Source: Lithodes maja (Eukaryota > Arthropoda > Malacostraca > Decapoda > Lithodidae). Taken from it: a stretch of DNA of 64,000 nucleotides. Shown here piece by piece: positions 21,701 through 32,806 of the stretch. The stretch's first letter is position 1. Each line of letters opens with the position of its first letter. The DNA lies in the NCBI GenBank assembly GCA_037953745.1, contig JBAKBP010004465.1:62001-126000 (forward strand). The letters are read 5' to 3'. The translations under genes were made by a program, and so were the position numbers. Below the pieces are notes generated by a model. That model saw only the letters and a list, made by a program, of their open reading frames with translations. It was not told where the DNA came from and did not search any database.

Positions 21701-22733
21701 TTGTATAGTGATGGCTGTTGGTCCGGAAGTCTAACGCCATCCCCCCTATTAGTCGCCTTATACGACACGCAGTAGGATGCGTGAGGCATATTCTTTTTTT
21801 TCCTCCACCATAGGTGAAGGCCCCCTTACCCCCTGGGGGAAAATAGGACTATATTTTATCTCAAAACGAACAATAAGTTAATGCAACTTGAATAAGTAAT
21901 TAAACTGTAATAATTCAGAGTAATAAGTATGAAAGATAATTTCATAAAAACATAATAATGCTATTAGTCAACTATACGTGACTGAGGAAGTAATTTACTC
22001 TGCGACTGAACTTTCACTATTGGATTTGTAACCCGGATGATAGGTAGCGCATAAACTCAGGTCTGACTAAGTGTTCAAGTTTTACGTGTAAGTGTATGTC
22101 TTTATAACCGGATAAATATATAGGCTATATATTTTCCAAGCCAAAGAATACAGGAGTCTGAATTCAAGGAAGTATGTAAATATAGAATGTGTACTGTTCT
22201 CCCGAATCAGAGCAACGAATATTAAATAAAGAAGGGAAGAATGGAAAATCTTCTATGTTTACGTTAATAGGTAAACCTTGACATACCTAAGTCTAAACCC
22301 TCACTGTAATCATTGCATGTTACCATTACGAACTAGGAAAAACACTTACAGGATTTCGTAGAGAGTAGCACTGGGAGAACGATATTGGAGCACACTGGTA
22401 GAGGCACAGTTGTCTTGTTTCTTGACTACAGGGAGTCTGGGATAATCAAACTTCCCAGCTAGGTTCAGGCCCAAACAATTCCAGTATACGTTCTGCTCTG
22501 CTCTTTCGCGCCCTCGTCTTAGCGCTGGTCCATGGTGACTTTTTGGGTGGTCCACAGGACGTTGACTATATTTGATAATAAACTGAAGATTGGTGAATAT
22601 ATAATTAAATTTATAGAAAATTCAGTACGAAATTCTTTATCAAAATAAATAATTGACCATTAATTTTATTGTATTATTCCTATTTAAGAAATACTGTATA
22701 TTGGCAACCTTCAGGATGTAGTTGTAGAGAGAC
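21701..22733. other. Gene-free stretch with a possible SINE/LINE tail
   Basis: 21735-21840 contains tagtcgccttatacgacacg followed by a C-rich/G-rich end, a pattern I associate with the tails of invertebrate SINEs or LINEs; weakly supported. The rest (21850-22733) is AT-rich with no coding or structural signal that I recognise. It ends at the LTR of element L, whose outer flank is gagac. Confidence 0.35.
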
Positions 22734-22799
22734 TGTTATGCCCTGTTTGTCTACAGGCTTAACTTGGGTAATGTGAGTTCTAACTGACTGGGTATATAA
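22734..22799 (-). repeat. LTR of element L, left copy, first 66 bp
   Basis: TGTTATGCCCTG... matches 47346-47411 apart from isolated bases, up to gggtatataa. The LTR is interrupted here by a LINE insertion and resumes near 35134 with tatatataaggctgc; the uninterrupted right copy reads tgggtatataaggctgc. This proves a 12.3-kb nested insertion. Confidence 0.85.
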
Positions 22800-22970
22800 T
22801 AATAATAATAATAATAATTCTTTATTCCAGACACATAAGATAGATACAGTATAAATACAGTACGACCTAATGGTCCATATCACATACACTTCTCGTCAGA
22901 GCACAGATAATAATTATACACAAAGATATATTAATAAAGAAACAATAAAATAAAAAATACAGTAGGCCTA
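22800..22970 (-). mobile_element. Tail of the nested CR1-group LINE
   Basis: On the minus strand this ends in gaataaagaa followed by repeated att, a microsatellite-type LINE tail, directly abutting the LTR of element L. The LINE coding part is at 31743-35133; the DIRS-type element at 22971-31606 separates the two. The duplicated target is about TATATAA, found at both joins. Confidence 0.7.
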
Positions 22971-23281
22971 TTTATTAGTGGCCCCTCCATCATTGACGAA
23001 CATGCCTATTACATAAGGCATCCTCTTCAAACACTAATCCGCCGTAGTTTGAATCTACCGCGCAGAGCATTTAAAATCTGAGGAGCCTTCATCATGAGCG
23101 CACGCGACCTCACTCATGGCTTCAGTCATTATGAATTGGGTTCTCACGACGAAAAAACTTCGTAAAAAAATAAAAAACAAAAAGAAAATAAGAATAACTA
23201 TCCAATAAGCTTTCCATCATATCGTGGATGTACTTGTGTGGATCTTTGACCAGACGCTGATTCAGGCGTCATTCTTCCTTC
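22971..23281. repeat. DIRS-type element, left inverted terminal repeat
   Basis: 22981-23281 is repeated inverted at 31252-31551 with few differences (for example cagacgctga versus cagcgcctgg inverse). The outermost bases tttattagtggcccc (22971 on) occur again, inverted, inside the internal complementary region at 31073-31108. Confidence 0.9.
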
Positions 23282-25398
23282 TCTGCTCTGCGGTCAGCCG
23301 GCCCGGACGTGTCTCTCCACGCTCCGCTGGTTCCGCATTTGCTGCGTCCCTAGTGAGTTTTTTCTCATTTGTTTACTCCGGGATGTATCGAGTAAGGTTA
23401 GGATATGCGTAGCAGGAGTGTCCTGGGCTGGTTGCCCGCAGTGCAGTGTATTTTGGGTCGTGTGTTTGGGGCATCTATTTCGGATGTACCCTCGTGGTCC
23501 GGTTGTGGACAGGTGAACTTTGTCACAGTTAGCTAGCTTTGTGATGCAGGCGGCTTTCATTATGCGTTATTGCTTCCTTTTATCTTTCTGATGAGGTAGC
23601 GTATTTTTGCTGACGTTCCCAGCGTATTTTTCTTCACTTAGTGAAGTTTTTTCTGGGTCCCGAGTCAGTTCTTCCCTTTGCCGGAAGTATTTGCTACAGT
23701 GGTGTGTTGGCGGTGGTTCCTGTTGTGATATAATTCAGTGCTTTTTGTTTATATTCCGACATGTTAATATTATCCGTCTGCCTAGGCCTAGCCAGCCTCT
23801 CGTGGCTTTTCCACATATACAAGTGTTATTGATGTATTTTCTAAATATGTACTACTGTGTGATGTGTGTCCTGGTTTAGTTGTGTTTTGGCTAATTCCAC
23901 GGACTATTTATGTGTCCTGGGTTAGTTGTGTATTGGCTAATTCCACGGACTATGTTGGGCCCGGCGTTAGTTGTGTTTTGGCTACGCCTCGGTCCTGTGT
24001 TGCATTCAGATGGTATCTGGACGGGGTGGGTTATTTCCGGCGGGGTTTTCTCGGTTACACCATGAAAAACCCCGGCTGGTTAACGAGTTTTGGCCACGCG
24101 TGGTTTAAAAACAGGCTTGTTTCCCCGGCGAGTGGGTATCTGTGGCTCCCCAGGACTGCGTCTCTGGGGTGCCTGTTTCAGGCTCCTTCTGATTCCCGGC
24201 AGGTTGGCTGTACCCATCTAACAGTGTTCATACGGACACGTGTTGTTTGTAGTTTTTTCGGTTTTGCAAAGCCAATATAAAACTATGCTGTTGTTGTTTT
24301 TCCTCCCCGGCGATCTTTTACAAAGATGTGGGGTTAGGAACAATTGGGGTTAACTTTTAAACTTTAAATCACCCAGCGGGTGCATCCTGGTAGGGTGGGA
24401 TGACCGAATTTACAAAATTCGGTTTAGTTGACCAGACAATTGAGGGATGCATTGTGTATCGCCTCCTTCAACATACGGCAATTTAAGGCACAATTGGGGT
24501 TAACGTTTTTTAAACTAATATTCACACCCGGCGGGTGCTCCCTGGAAGGGTGGGAATCACGAATTTACAATTCAGTTAGTTAACCAGACAATTGAGGGAT
24601 ACGTTTTGTATCGCCGCCTTCAGCTTACGGCGCAATTGGGGTTAACGTTTTTTAAACTAATATTCACACCCGGCGGGTGCTCCCTGGAAGGGTGGGAATA
24701 ACGAATTTACAATTCGGTTAGTTAACCAGACAATTGAGGGATACGTTTTGTATCGCCGCCTTCAACATACGGCGATCTAAAAAGATACTTCGGGAGAAGT
24801 TAGATCTCGTATATTTGTCAGGCTTCCCAGTTTTTGATCTACGAGATTATTCGGGGGCCGGCGTCTTTTTTAGTTTTTTTTTTTCCAAAATTGAATCTTG
24901 AAACAAACACCACCGGAAAGACTTAATCAGTTATAAACGCCATGCTGGTCTTTATATATTATGTCAGAGGGTATTCATAAATCTTTTGGACATATTAAGA
25001 TATTCTGAAATCTTTTACTTAGGAAACCCCACCGCGTAGCGAGCTGTAGTCGTTGAGTATTACGTCTTGTTACCCGGCGGGTTATTTAACACTTGTGTGC
25101 GAACATGTTTGGGTTAACCTTATGAGCATTAATTCCTGGAAATTTTCTTTTTTTCCAGAGCTGGGTCCCGGCGGGTCTATGCAGAACCTGGAGTAAGTTT
25201 CCCACCAGTCTCTGTCATGGCTACCTTTGCCCCGGTTTTTGCTTTATGCATTACGCCCTCCTGTTCAGGTATCCCTATTTTTGCGCACACCCTTTGTATA
25301 AAATGTGTTAAAATGTCTCGTTTGGTGTGGGTTACCTTTCCGGCGTTTTTTCTCGTTGCTCCGAGAACACCGTTTTTGTTTACCGAGTTTTAGTCAGG

Positions 25399-25418
25399 AT
25401 GGCTCAAAATAGGTAAGT
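25399..25418 (+). promoter_or_regulatory. Possible mini start-exon with splice donor, copy 1
   Basis: ATG GCT CAA AAT AG is followed directly by GTAAGT (25413-25418), a full-consensus donor. The same block recurs at 27218-27237. Partner copies at 25631 and 27450 keep GTAAGT but have GTG in place of ATG. Candidate acceptors (T/C-rich run plus CAG) end at 25158, 26977 and 28745; only 28745 lies downstream of all four donors. Splicing is inferred from consensus only. Confidence 0.35.
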
Positions 25419-27715
25419 TACCCCGACGAGTTTGGTCGCTTGAGGGCTCATAAGAAACTGCGTTTTCTGTGGTCGAGCCTGGGATCAGGCTTCCTGTGTT
25501 ATTCATTGCTTTATGCATTACGCCCTCCTGTAATGTATAGTTTAGTGTGGGTTACCTTTCCGGCGTTTTTCTCGTTGCTCCGAGGACACCGTTTTTGTTT
25601 ACCGAGTTTTAGTCAGGGTGGCTAAAATAGGTAAGTTACCCCGACGAGTTTGGTCGCTTGAGGGCTCATCAGAAACTGCGTTTTCTATGGTCGAGCCTAG
25701 GATCAGGCTTCCTGGTTTATTCCCGTCGAGGGGGGCTCCACACAGTTTTCTAGGTGATCAGGCTGACACCTGTTGGACTTGGTTTTCTCTGCTTTTCAAA
25801 GCCATTGAAACAATGCTGTCTGTTTGTTTGGTCTTTACCTCCCGGCGACCTTTTTACAAGAGGTCTGGGGCAGGTATAATTGGTTTGACATTGCATATAA
25901 AACCCGGCGGTTGTACCTTCGGGTGGTTATATTAACGGATTTGCGATTCGAGATAATTTGCCAAACAATTGATTGATACAATTGGGTATCACGGCCTTCA
26001 AGACAGCGATCTATGAGGGCTTCTGGGAGAAGCCGGATTAGAGATTAAGATAGGCTTAGACTTTTTATGGAATAAAAAGATGCCTGAATCTTCCTAGTGT
26101 CTCCAGTGTAAAGGGATACTTGAAAGACTTCATCTTTAATAAAGATATGCTTCATCTTTATGAGGATTAAGAAGTTATTCTTAATTCTTTTGGACAGGTA
26201 AAGATATGCTGAAATCTTTAATAAGCCATTGAAACAATGCCGTTTGTTTGTTTAGTCTTTCCCTCCCGGCGACCTTTTTACAAAGAGGTCTGGGGCAGGT
26301 ACAATTGGTTTGACATTGCATATAAAACCCGGCGGTGGTACCTTTGGGTAGTTATATTGACTGATTTGCAATTCGCGATCTTTGTATTTCCTCCCCGGCG
26401 ATCTTTTACAAAGATGTGGGGTTAGGAACATTTGGGGTTAACTTTTAAACTTTAAATCACCCGGCGGGTGCAACCTGGAAGGGTGGGATGCCCGAATTTG
26501 CAAAATTCAGTTTAGTTGACCAGACAATTGAGGGATGCATTGTGTATCGCCTCCTTCAACATACGGCGCTTTAGGGCACAATTGGGGTTAACGTTTTTTC
26601 AAACTAATATTCACACCCAGCGGGTGCTCCTTGGAGGGATGGGAATAACGAATTTACGATTCAGTTAGTTAACCAGACAATTGAGGGATACGTTTTGTAT
26701 CGCCGCCTTCAACATACGGCGATTTAAAAAGAAACTTCGGGAGAAGTTAGATCTCGTTTATTTGTCAGGCTTCCCAGTTTTTGATCTACGAGATAATTCG
26801 GGGGCCGGCGTCTTTTTTATTTTATTTTTTTTTTCCAAAATTGAATCTTGAAACAAACACCAACGGAAAGACTTCATCAGTTATAAACGCCATGCTGGTC
26901 TTTATTTAACACTTGTGTGCGAACATGTTTGGGTTAACCTTATGAGCATTAATTCCTGGAAATTTTCTTTTTTCCAGAGCTGGGTCCCGGCGGGTCTATG
27001 CAGAACCTGGAGAACGTATCCCACCAGTCTCTGTCATGGCTACCTTTGCCCCGGTTTTTGCTTTATGCATTACGCCCTCCTGTTCAGGTATCCCTATTTT
27101 TGCGCACACCCTTTGTATAAAATGTGTTAAAATGTCTCGTTTGGTGTACGTTACCTTTCCGGCGTTTTTTCTCGTTGCTCCGAGAACGCCGTTTTTGTTT
27201 ACCGAGTTTTAGTCAGGATGGCTCAAAATAGGTAAGTTACCCCGACGAGTTTGGTCGCTTGAGGGCTCATAAGAAACTGTGTTTTCTGTGGTCGAGCCTG
27301 GGATCAGGCTTCCTGTGTTATTCATTGCTTTATGCATTACGCCCTCCTGTAATGAATAGTTTAGTGTGGGTTACCTTTCCGGCGTTTTTCTCGTTGCTCC
27401 GAGAACACCGTTTGTGTTTACCGAGTTTTAGTCAGGGTGGCTAAAATAGGTAAGTTACCCCGACGAGTTTGGTCGCTTGAGGGCTCATCAGAAACTGTGT
27501 TTTCTATGGTCGAGCCTGGGATCAGGCTTCCTGAGTTATTCCCGTCGAGTTATTCTCCACTCAGTTTTCTAGGTGATCAGGCTGACACCTGTTGGCCTTG
27601 GTTTTCTCTGCTTTTCAAAGCCATTGAAACAATGCCGTCTGTTTGTTTGGTCTTTTCCTCCCGGCGACCTTTTTACAAAGAGGTCTGGGGCAGGTATAAT
27701 TGGTTTGACATTAAT

Positions 27716-27859
27716 AATAATAATACTATTCATAATAATAATAATATTTATTCAGTTCGCAATTTACAGAGTTGGTACCACATAGTATGTTATAAATATG
27801 ACATGTCCCAGCCTTGCATAATTCCAATAAGGCCGTTAGGCGTATTTCCATTGGGGTCC
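27716..27859 (-). mobile_element. (AAT)n-tailed retroposon fragment
   Basis: This sequence interrupts a type B cassette. The other copies read gacatt-gcatataaaaccc without a break, while here about 144 bp lies between gacatt and tatataaaaccc. It starts with AAT/ATT repeats on the plus strand, so it is inserted tail-first in minus orientation, as a SINE or truncated LINE would be. It must postdate the cassette duplication, because the equivalent copy at 25880 lacks it. Confidence 0.75.
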
Positions 27860-28889
27860 TTGTATATAAAACCCGGCGGTTGTGCCTTCGGGTGGTTATA
27901 TTAACGGATTTACGATTCGAGATAATTTGCCAAACAATTGATTGATACAACAGGGTATCACGGCCTTCAAGACGGCGATCTCTGAGGGCTTCTGGGAGAA
28001 GCCGGATTAGAGATTAAGATAGGCTTAGACTTTTTATGGGATAAAAAGATGCCTGAATCTTGTTTCAAGTGTAAAGGGATACGTGAAAGACTTCATCTTT
28101 AATAAAGATATGCTTCATCTTTATGAGGATGAAGAAGTTATGCTTAATTGTTTTGGACAGGTAAAAGATATGCTGAAATCTTTACTAAGCCATTGTCACA
28201 ATGCCGTTTGTTTGTTTAGTCTTTCCCTCCCGGCGACCTTTTTACAACGAGGTCTGGGGCAGGTACAATTGGTTTGACATTGCATATAAAACCCGGCGGT
28301 TGTACCTTTGGGTGGTTATATTAGCTGATTTGAAATTCGCGATAATTTGCCAAACAATTGATTGATACAATAGGGTATCACGGCCTTCAAGACGGCGATC
28401 TATGAGGGCTTCTGGGAGAAGCCAGATTAGAGATTAAGATAGGCTTAGACTTTTTATGGGATAAAAAGATGCCGGAATCTTACTAGTGTTTCAAGTGTAA
28501 AGGGATACTTGCAAGACTTCATCTTTAATGAAGATATGCTTCATCTTTATGAGGGTTCAGACGATATGCTTAAATCTTCTGGACAGGTAAAGATATGCTG
28601 AAATCTTTAATATGAAACTAAAGGACAACGAAAAGTAGTGGTGGAGTGCTACGGTTCGTTGACCGGCGGTTTTGAGGCACATATTTTGTACCATTTTTTG
28701 GGTGTAACCCTATGAGCATTAATCCCCGGAAATTTCTCTTTCCAGGGCGGAGTACCGGTGTTGCACCAGGTGACCAGGTAGTTCCTGGGGGCAGGGTAGT
28801 TTTCCCCCAGTCTCTGTCGTGTCGGCACTTGAACCTCTCATTGCTGTATGTTCAACACCGTTAAGCTCAGGTAGCCCTATCTTATTTTT

Positions 28890-29072
28890 ATTTGTTAATG
28901 AAATAATTTAATAGCTGAATCATAATAAACATATATATTTTCTATGATTATATTATGATAATATTGTGTTTATTTATAGTGATTTATTTTAATACAATTA
29001 AAATATAAATTAAATTAATTAGTATACGTTATGATTTTGCTCACCAGCTCTGCTTCAATGTGTTAATGAGCT
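28890..29072. other. AT-rich spacer before the recombinase
   Basis: Almost pure A/T sequence (28890-29035) with no gene. It separates the last cassette from the recombinase frame and could hold a promoter, but no specific signal stands out. Confidence 0.4.
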
Positions 29073-30378
29073 ATGGGAGCTTTTAATTATCATAAACCTT
29101 TACGGTACTCGGACGAGGGCTCCCATTCAGGGAGTATACCGAGCTCGCAAGCGAGGGACAGCCACAGCCGAGGTGTATGGCGATACTCACAGTCGTACCT
29201 CACCCGCCGGACGTTAACGCCGGCGGGCGGACCTGACGCTCTGATGACGGACGAGAACAGGTTGAGTTCCATTTATCTATTTTCCGCCGCCAGACGCGTC
29301 TCTAATGTGCCACGTAGTCAACAAACTACAGGATTAGCGAGGCGTAGTCTCGCTAATCGCGCCCCTGTGGCCGGCGCAGTGTGGTACCAGCATTTGAACA
29401 CGTGGTGCCCGCACCCAGTGTCACTCCTGGTCGGGTTGTTCCACTTAGAACACAATTGGCAACCTAGATACCTCGCGGACTTGTTCATTTTGGACATTCA
29501 GCAGGCCAAGTGGCTAGCACCATATGGTAGCGACGTGACCAAGATATTCGCGAATCAATATACCCAGTCTACAAAGCGACAGTTTCAATCGCATTGGCAA
29601 GCTTTTACGTCTCGGATTCTTAAAACAACACAAACTGTGCCCTCGGTGGCGTTGGTTGTTTATTGTTTAATTTATCTGTTCATGCAGAAACATTTATCTG
29701 AAAGTGATTTATGTGGGCAGGTTTTAAACTCCGCCCACCTCCCCGTCGGCTCAGGCCTACATGGTCTCTGGACGAAGCATCGTCGTTATTCTCGTTCCCG
29801 TATGTACCAAAGACTGCAGATTTTACAAAAGGGCAGTATTCCTTATGGCTTTGGCAACAGGAACAGAGTATCTGAGCTGGCGGCGATGAGCAACGCACCT
29901 AATTGCCTCAGGTTTGATAGGCTTCATGCGTGTATTCACATTGCACCTTCCCTAGGATTCATAGCCGAGATTGAGCACAGTGAACACGTGTTTTCAGAGT
30001 TCACGGTGCCGGCGTTAAACAGGGGAAAGGTGCACCATCTTTTTTGCCCAGTGCAAGCTCTAACCAAATATTTAAGAGTGGCACCTCTAAATCACCAGGG
30101 TGCTTTATGGGTCGCAAGTCCGGTTGAACGCTTGATGGAGCGTACACTGGCTTCTCTCTTGGTCGAGGACTTTAAAGAGAAGAATCCCGGCGTTGTGGGT
30201 AAGACCCACGATTTACGCAAGGGGACAGCCCCTTTACGTTTCCTTAATAATCTTTCGGTGGAAGTTATTACGTCCACACAGTTGTGGGCCTCTAATCAGG
30301 AGTTTTTTGCCTCGATACCTTTCAGTAGCTCTGGCCAAACCTTCCTTGCCATGTATAGCTTTACGGCAGAGGGTCTAG
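29073..30378 (+). pseudogene. Tyrosine recombinase, DIRS-type, frameshifted
   Basis: The frame 29073-30446 carries a tyrosine-recombinase fold that would join circular element DNA to the genome. An N-terminal SAM-like core-binding block is seen as STKRQFQSHWQAF (near residue 170). The catalytic part shows RVSELAAM with Arg near 265, HHLFCPVQALTKYL, and THDLRKG with His 379 and Arg 382. The frame then reads through LWASNQEFF with no tyrosine at the expected place. In the +1 frame the expected RYLSVAL follows, with Tyr codon 30316-30318 and a stop at 30376-30378, as in the relative at 62690-62508. Six T residues at 30303-30308, where five would keep frame, explain this. The start codon is uncertain. 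Confidence 0.85.
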
Positions 30379-30408
30379 GTGGCCCTTTTAGTCACGTTTT
30401 GTTTAATT

Positions 30409-30436
30409 TCAAGAAAAAGGGGGGGGGGGGGGTGCA
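30409..30436 (+). repeat. A/G tract after the recombinase stop
   Basis: caagaaaaa followed by a run of 13 G. The second DIRS copy has the same arrangement (ttaagaaaaagagg plus a long G run on its minus strand, 62459-62484) at the same distance from its recombinase stop, so the tract is a conserved part of the element. Confidence 0.6.
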
Positions 30437-31072
30437 GTCAGTGTGACATAGGACACCCTAGACCCCTCCGGAGTATGTGTTCGGAACATACGAGCTGTGA
30501 TACTGGTTGTAGGCATTGTATTATAAAATTTCTCTGTAGTATTCATTGCAGGAAATTGTGCTACAGGCCAATAGTAGTGTTACAACTATTCTTGTTGTAA
30601 GTAGCCTTGGCTGTGAAGCAATAGATTTTTGAGAAATCTCGGTAGTTGCAACTACGACTTTTACTTTTGAAGTTCCTACTTCTGCATAAGTACACGAGTT
30701 CAGTACTTCTACGAATGTACAAGAATTAATTTATGTTTGGTTATATTTTTAGGAATATATCCACTAGTTAATGGGGTTTATATGTGCACATGTAAACTTA
30801 TAAGTTTTTAGTTTTCACCACTTACTTTAAGTGGGGTGCCTTCTTAACTAGCAGATCTGTGCACAGAGTCTCAGAGTTAACCCTTTTTCAAGCAGGCTTC
30901 TTTGAAGCACGCTCCTGCTTGTACCCCTTTTTGAAGATTTAGGCTGTATAAAGTTTATGCACCCGAATATCTCCTTTTTTACAAAAGTAAGAATACTATG
31001 TGGTTGTTTGATTATCTGCTTTTCTAGAGTTATGATATGATTACGAATGTCCCCCTCCAGTCTTAGAAATCA
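30437..31072 (+). other. DIRS-type element 3' untranslated region
   Basis: No frame. Parts such as catacgagctgtgatact (30487 on) and gtccccctccagtctt (31049 on) are found, inverted, in the second DIRS copy at 62385-62405 and 61917-61940. This is therefore element sequence rather than host DNA. Confidence 0.65.
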
Positions 31073-31181
31073 GGCATGTTCGTTAATGATGGAGGGGCCA
31101 CTAATAAATTATAGGTTTGACTCCTGTAAGGAGATAAAGAAAACCTAATATTTAGTAGTGGCCCCGTAATCATTGACGACT
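31073..31181. repeat. DIRS-type internal complementary region
   Basis: 31073-31108 is the inverse of the element's left end (22971-23006, about one mismatch). 31105-31181 is the inverse of its right end (31531-31606, a few mismatches). The two inverse ends are joined head to head, as in the DIRS1 internal complementary region. The same junction is present in the fragment at 61846-61905. Confidence 0.85.
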
Positions 31182-31251
31182 GGGGCCCTCCCGACCATCC
31201 CCTTCCCATTCGTTGATGTATTAAGGATTTTGGTTTACTTGATATGTCAGT

Positions 31252-31606
31252 GAAGGAAGAATGACGCCTGAATCAGCGCCTGGTCAAAGATCCACACAAG
31301 TACATCCACGATATGATGGAAAGCTTATTGGATAGTTATTCTTATTTTATTTTTATTTTTTATTTTTTACGAAGTTTTTTCGTAGTGAGAACCCAATTCA
31401 TAATGACTGAAGCCATGAGTGAGGTCGCGTGCGCTCATGATGAAGGCTCCTCAGATTTTAAATGCTCTGCGCGGTAGATTCAAACTACGGCGGATTAGTG
31501 TTTGAAGAGGATGCCTTATGTAATAGGCATGTTCGTCAATGATTATGGGGCAACTACTAAATATTAGGTTTTCTTTATCTCCTTACAGGAGTCAAACCTA
31601 TAATTT
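31252..31606. repeat. DIRS-type element, right inverted terminal repeat
   Basis: 31252-31551 pairs with 22981-23281. The outer part 31531-31606 (…tatctccttacaggagtc…) is specific to the right end and is copied inverse in the internal complementary region. LINE sequence resumes at about 31607. Confidence 0.88.
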
Positions 31607-31742
31607 ACAGAATAGAGCACATATCATATTTTTCACAATATAACACAGATAGGCTAACTAAGGCTATTGCTCAATGTTGGCTAACACCTATTGCACAGAT
31701 CATTGCTCATAGTTCAATTAGACCTATATATTACATTACATA

Positions 31743-32806
31743 CTATGTGTGCAGCAGCTTCTGCCAGTGAGATATAATACGGGATTCATAGATATGATCA
31801 CTAGACCAAAGAGCTACAATCAGCGTGTTACTGGAGGATTGCAGTCGCTGCGAAAAGCTGTACACCAGTCTCCTGATGACAGCCCGACAGCACTGCACAT
31901 CCAACAGTGTGCACACCATACTAGTGCTTTCATATTTAGAGAGACCAATGAACATCTTGAGTATATTATGATAGGATGTACACAGACCATTTATGGTGGC
32001 TCTCTTATACTTCCACCACAAATGGGCTGTGTACATAGAGGAACAATATGTCCGGAACAAAGTGACTTTAGTTTCCCAATTACACATGTGGAATTTTCTC
32101 AAGATGGTGTTACCACGTAAATATAGCTGTCTGCGCTGACGGCCGATATCTGCATCATCTGAGCAATCGTTTGAGATAATGTGTCCCAGGTATTTTATTT
32201 TGTTTACTTCTTGAATAATTTGATTATTGAGTGAGAAATTTGGCAGTTTACTTTTATACAGTAATTTTGATCTAAATATTATAAGAACAGCACTTTTCAG
32301 TTGGTTGAATTTAACACAATGTTTACTACCAAAAGATTCACATATATCAAGAAGTTTGCTCAGACCCGCAGAAGACGGTGCAATAATGACCAGATCATCA
32401 GCATACATGAGGTGGTTGATGATTTTATTCCCACCATAACATCCAATCTGCTCTTTATTCAATTTATCACTTAATTCATCCATATATACATTGAATAAGT
32501 AAGGTGAGAGAATACTACCCTGCCTCACTCCATTGGTTACTGTAAAGGAATCCGAAATAATGTTACCCCATCTTACATTAAATGTTTGATTGGCGTACCA
32601 GTACTTCAAGATTCTCAGTATATAGGATGGCACTCCCCTTGTTGCTAATTTATCAAACAGGATATTGTGGCAGACTCTGTCAAATGCCTTACTAGCATCA
32701 AGAAAGCATGCAAAAATAGAGCTGTTCATTTTGATGTACCCATCCACTAGCTCCTTCAGAGTGTAGATGCACTGGTCCGTACCATGATTCTTTTTTAAAA
32801 CCAAAT
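31743..32806 (-). pseudogene. CR1-group LINE: reverse transcriptase, C-terminal part
   Basis: The minus-strand frame 32804-31743 has FACFLDASKAFDRVCHNILF, VTNGVRQGSILSPYLFNVYMDEL and the catalytic YADD (32394-32405, in HLMYADDLVIIA). Then follow FNQLKSAVLIIF, IKYLGHIISNDCSDDADI and a long thumb ending in HWQKLLHT. This enzyme copies LINE RNA at the target. A frameshift at about 32805 separates it from the upstream part. All catalytic residues are present, so the copy is fairly young. Confidence 0.88.

Larger units (their letters stand above)
24296..28490. repeat. Duplicated GC-motif cassettes inside the DIRS-type element
   Basis: Three cassette types recur. Type A is about 142 bp and runs from ttggggttaac through cacccggcgggtgc to catacggcg: 24341-24480, 24491-24632, 24633-24774, 26429-26570 and 26579-26720. 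Type B starts gtttgtttggtct..ccggcgacc and ends in alternating aaagat steps: 25796-26100, 26224-26375, 27616-28080 and 28190-28490. Type C: 25080-25796 and 26905-27612, with a diverged third copy at 28640-28890. The order A-C-B is itself duplicated (24296-26220 and 26387-28200). No protein frame crosses copies. The motif ccggcg marks nearly every cassette. Confidence 0.85.
22971..31606 (+). mobile_element. DIRS-type tyrosine-recombinase element
   Basis: An 8.64-kb element with about 300-bp inverted terminal repeats, a tyrosine-recombinase gene near the right end, and an internal complementary region that joins inverse copies of both outer ends. This is the DIRS1 layout, thought to template circular DNA during replication. 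It has no long target duplication, as expected for recombinase integration. It lies within the tail of the CR1-group LINE. Canonical DIRS elements also encode gag, reverse transcriptase/RNase H and often a methyltransferase. Here 23.3-28.9 kb has no such frame but tandem non-coding cassettes, so this copy looks non-autonomous. Confidence 0.8.

Noticed and set aside
23224..28277. Short frames of 60-155 codons in the cassettes as small proteins
   Set aside because: Frames are not conserved between copies of the same cassette, and no initiation context or domain is shared.
29073..30446. A host or phage-derived integrase gene
   Set aside because: The recombinase sits inside DIRS-type inverted repeats with an internal complementary region, so it belongs to the mobile element.
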